64,000 nucleotides of DNA. Origin: Rotaria macrura (lineage: Eukaryota; Rotifera; Eurotatoria; Philodinida; Philodinidae). The notes beneath the pieces were generated by a model that did not search any database, had not been told where the DNA came from, and was given only the letters and a program-made list of their open reading frames with translations. Numbering within the stretch: the first letter of the stretch is position 1; the number at the start of each line of letters is the position of its first letter. Below are positions 60,808 to 64,000 of the stretch, one piece after another. The stretch covers positions 63,527 to 127,526 of the forward strand of contig OENT01000009.1 of assembly GCA_900239685.1 (NCBI GenBank), written 5' to 3'. The position numbers and the translations under genes are program-made.

Positions 60808-63800
60808 ATGGTTTTTATGAAGCCTGAAAGTGCTATCAAACGAGCCGATGGTGAGTTTTCATTTTTTTTTGTTCCCGGTTGTTATTATTTTAATCATGAA
60901 CTGTTTCGTAATTATTTTTAGAACTGATCGAAGTCAACAAAAAACAACATGCTCTAGAAATACTGCTTGAAGTTGTTAAGTCTCGTCGTTATCGAACATG
61001 GACTAAAGAACACGAACCATTAATGGAAAAGTTTTTAGAACTATGTGTCGACTTAAAAAAGATTCAAATTGCAAAGGATGGTCTTTATCAATATAAAACA
61101 ATTGCGCAAACAGTTCGCATTAGAAATTCTGTCTTTTTCAGTGTCACTAAAGAATTCTCTTCTCCTACTAGGTATCTACTAAATCACTTGAAGATGTGAT
61201 CATGAAATTCCTCAAACAAGGTGAACAACGATGTTTGAATGCTCGTCGAGAAGCAACCAATGCTCTAGTTGATATCGATGATTTAGAAGTTCTTCAAACA
61301 CCAGAAAGGTACTCGAATCAGCATTGTGTTTTTTGTTTTTCATGAATATTTATCCGTTTATTTTTTCATCTTTTAAAGTCTGTTGTTGAGTGCTGTAAGT
61401 GGTGAATCTCAACAAGATCGAGCAGATCGTGATTTACTTGTACCATGGTTAAAATTTGTATGGGAATCAACGAAACAGTGTTTAGAATTGTTGAAAAATA
61501 ATAATCGTGTCGAAAAAATCTATCAAGACGTTGCACAAATGGGCTTTCGTTTTTGCCTACAATATAATCGACGACCAGAATTTCGAAAACTATGCGATAC
61601 TATTCGAACACATTTTTTACAATCACAAAAATATCCTAACCAAACATACAGTATTCATTTTCAATTACCCGAAACACAATTGCTTTATATGGAAACACGT
61701 TTATTACAACTGAATACAGCGATTGCTATGGAACTATGGCAGGTATATATTTATTTTCGTATCTTTAGAGAATACTTTTCTAATTCTGACTTATACATGT
61801 CGAAAAGTCATGCCTTAAATGTTGATAAATATTAAGACAATGGAACATCAGATCCATAAACTAAAGACACAATAATCACAAATTTTCCTTGCGTAACACA
61901 TCGATTATGGTGAAATCTTTGCAATCTAAAAACTAAAAATCGATTTCAACATAGGAAACATTGATTGCACAAAACAATGAATTTTTATTAGACGTATTTG
62001 ATTTCCAAATTTTTAATGTAAACTATTTTCTTCATAGTAGACTACAACATGTATGAAATATTTCGTTTATCCATCAATACTGACGAAAATTTCTCTCATT
62101 GTGTTACCAGACGAGATTTCGAAATCTTGTATGTTTACATTTCGAATTTGAAAATAATTCCAGACGATAGTGTTGAAGCAACATCAAATTTTTGAAATTA
62201 TCTTATAATTCGCTGAATACTTTCTTTGTTCGAAGTAGAAATTCTGCGAAAATTTTAACTAGACCAATCTAAATGAACTTTTGAACAGCATATCGAACAA
62301 AAAGCACTAACAATTGATATATGGATTCAGTTCGTTCAAGTAAATCTTTATATTGTTGGACGGTGTCTTTATCTTTGTGTACTTCTGTATGTAACCGAAA
62401 CATATTTCTAAAAGTTGACGTTTCTCAAACAGTGAATCACCAATTGTTCTTCTGTCAAACACGAGGCTTATTCTTGCTTTGTATTGTCGTAGAAAAATCA
62501 GATGTTTAAAATATTATATTACCAACAAAATAACTCAATGTTTATTTTAGGAAGCCTTCAAAGCAATTGAAGATATTCATGCTTTAACAACAATATCAAA
62601 GAAGACACCAAAACCTGCACAATTAGTATCCTATTATAGTAAAGTTGCATTAGTATTTTGGAAGGCAGGAAATTATATTTTTCATGCAGCAACTGTTTTG
62701 AAACTATACGTTCTACATAAAGAACTGAAAAAAAACATAACCTTTCCTGAATTAACACATCTATCAACGACTGCATGTAATGTATATTTTTGCATTGTTT
62801 TATCGATTTAAATAAATCATATTGATATTTTCTAAAAAAACACATTTCAATGTCTATTACAGTATTAGCCATACTATCGACACCATTACCAACACCACAT
62901 ACAAAAATCGATGAATATTTAGAAACGGAAAAAACATTAAATGAAAAACAAAAACGTCTAATAAGTCTACTATCATTAAATGAATTTCCAACTCGATCAA
63001 GTCTTGTACATGATATGATTAAACAAGGTGTTTTAAATTTTGTCTATCCGGAAATTAAAGATATGTACGAATGGTTAGAAGTTGAATTTCATCCATTACG
63101 TTTATCATCGAAAATGGAAGAAGGCATGAAATTTGTTGAGAAACTTGCACAACCAGAATATTCTCAATATATGCCTGCATTACGCGATATGACTGTTGTA
63201 CGTTTACTACAACAAGTATCGCAAGTATATCAAACAATTGAATTGAAACGTTTCATAAGTCTTGCCCCACCTATGGATCGACATCGCTTAGAAAAGAGTA
63301 TTGTTAATGCTGCAAGAAATAATGATGTTCAAGTACGTATAGAACATAAATTACAAGCATTAACATTTGGTACTGATTTAAATGTATCAATGAAGCAATC
63401 AATAGATGTGAATGCTAGTTCACAAGTCAATACAATACAAAAAATGCCTAATGAACAAATTCGTCATCAACTTATTTTGATGTCACGTGCAATATACTCA
63501 TCGATGGAGATAATTAATGAAAAGTGGAATAAAGAACGTAATGATAAACTACGACGTGAAATAGCTGAAGCATATTCTCACGATGAACCTATGCAACGTA
63601 AAGAAATGCTCAAAAGACGTGATCTAATTGAACGTTATAAAGAAGATAAAGAAAAAGAATCCAAAGACAAAGTAAACGAAAATAATAAGTATATGTACTA
63701 TTTGTTTTTTAATGTTTTATTTTTCATTAGGTGAAACAAGATGATTTGGCTACAAGAACAAAGCAGGCTCAAGCTGATGCCGAAGAGAAAGCTCGCCGCG

Positions 63801-64000
63801 AAGATGATGCGAGTCGACGTCAAGCTGAGGCTGCTGTTGAACAAGAAAAAGAAGAGCATCGTTTTAAAATGACAATGGCCATTAATAAACTACGTGAATC
63901 AGAAATCGGTCGAAAAATTATTGAACATATTGGCGAAGAAGAACTCTTTAAATATGATCCAGAATCGCTTAACTCATTACATATTGATGCGGTTATTAAA
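60808..64000 (+). CDS. EIF3A: Eukaryotic translation initiation factor 3 subunit A, N-terminal part (runs off the window)
   Basis: Scaffold subunit of eIF3, which binds the 40S ribosome and mRNA during initiation. Exons 60808-60850, 60922-61113, 61172-61308, 61379-61742, 62551-62776, 62863-63671 and 63731-64000+ splice in frame. The product aligns throughout with human eIF3a: KPESAIKRADELIEV at the start, LLLSAVSGESQQDRADRDLL, FRFCLQYNRRPEFRKLCD, METRLLQLNTAIAMELWQ, then the PCI-domain part (YPEIKDMYEWLEVEF, LLQQVSQVYQTIE) and the charged coiled-coil that follows. The start at 60808 matches the human start to within a few residues. The largest intron (61743-62550) is 808 bases. The C-terminal half lies beyond the window. 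Confidence 0.95.

Overview
This is one contig piece of a compact, AT-rich animal nuclear genome with two ambiguous bases (1614 and 42961). Almost all introns are 50-100 bases long with GT..AG ends. Several start codons sit a few bases behind a polypyrimidine-AG acceptor, as expected if a spliced leader is added in trans. The gene set is that of a ciliated metazoan: dynein-2 heavy chain, a two-pore potassium channel, a neuropeptide-like precursor, a Neverland/DAF-36 Rieske oxygenase and eIF3a. There is also a broken methyltransferase of a type I associate with fungi. Taken together I infer a bdelloid rotifer (moderate confidence): spliced-leader use, frequent foreign genes and a TGTGGG-type telomere motif are all known from that group.

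Layout. 1-850: an unrecognised gene (+). 850-3300: non-coding, with a G-rich telomere-like tract and copy 1 of a dispersed repeat. 3583-4974: a TMEM183 homologue (-), divergent from DYNC2H1 across 423 bases. 5398-33001: a complete DYNC2H1 gene (+), which I resolve into 52 exons coding for about 4,300 residues, with one outlier intron of about 5 kb. 33936-34621: a small secreted precursor carrying five YRFD units between KR sites (+). It converges on an intronless four-helix membrane protein of claudin/PMP22 type at 34940-36253 (-). 36254-47731: about 11.5 kb without a convincing gene, holding three hairpin elements and microsatellites.

47732-49535: a complete Neverland/DAF-36 Rieske sterol desaturase (-), divergent from a K2P-type channel at 50260-52427 (+) whose two selectivity filters both lack the canonical glycines. 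54005-54432: remains of an Orai-like calcium-channel gene. 55571-56315: remains of the methyltransferase gene (-). 56361-60340: non-coding, with copy 2 of the dispersed repeat. 60377-60749: a 100-residue, possibly histone-fold, protein followed 58 bases later by eIF3a (60808 to beyond the window end), which looks like a trans-spliced gene pair.

The genes do not form one pathway. DYNC2H1 serves retrograde intraflagellar transport, Neverland serves sterol-hormone synthesis, and the YRFD precursor and K2P-like protein are likely neuronal or excitability components. The most novel items are the YRFD precursor, the filter-less K2P-like protein, the foot-to-head eIF3a pair and the TA-flanked foldback elements.
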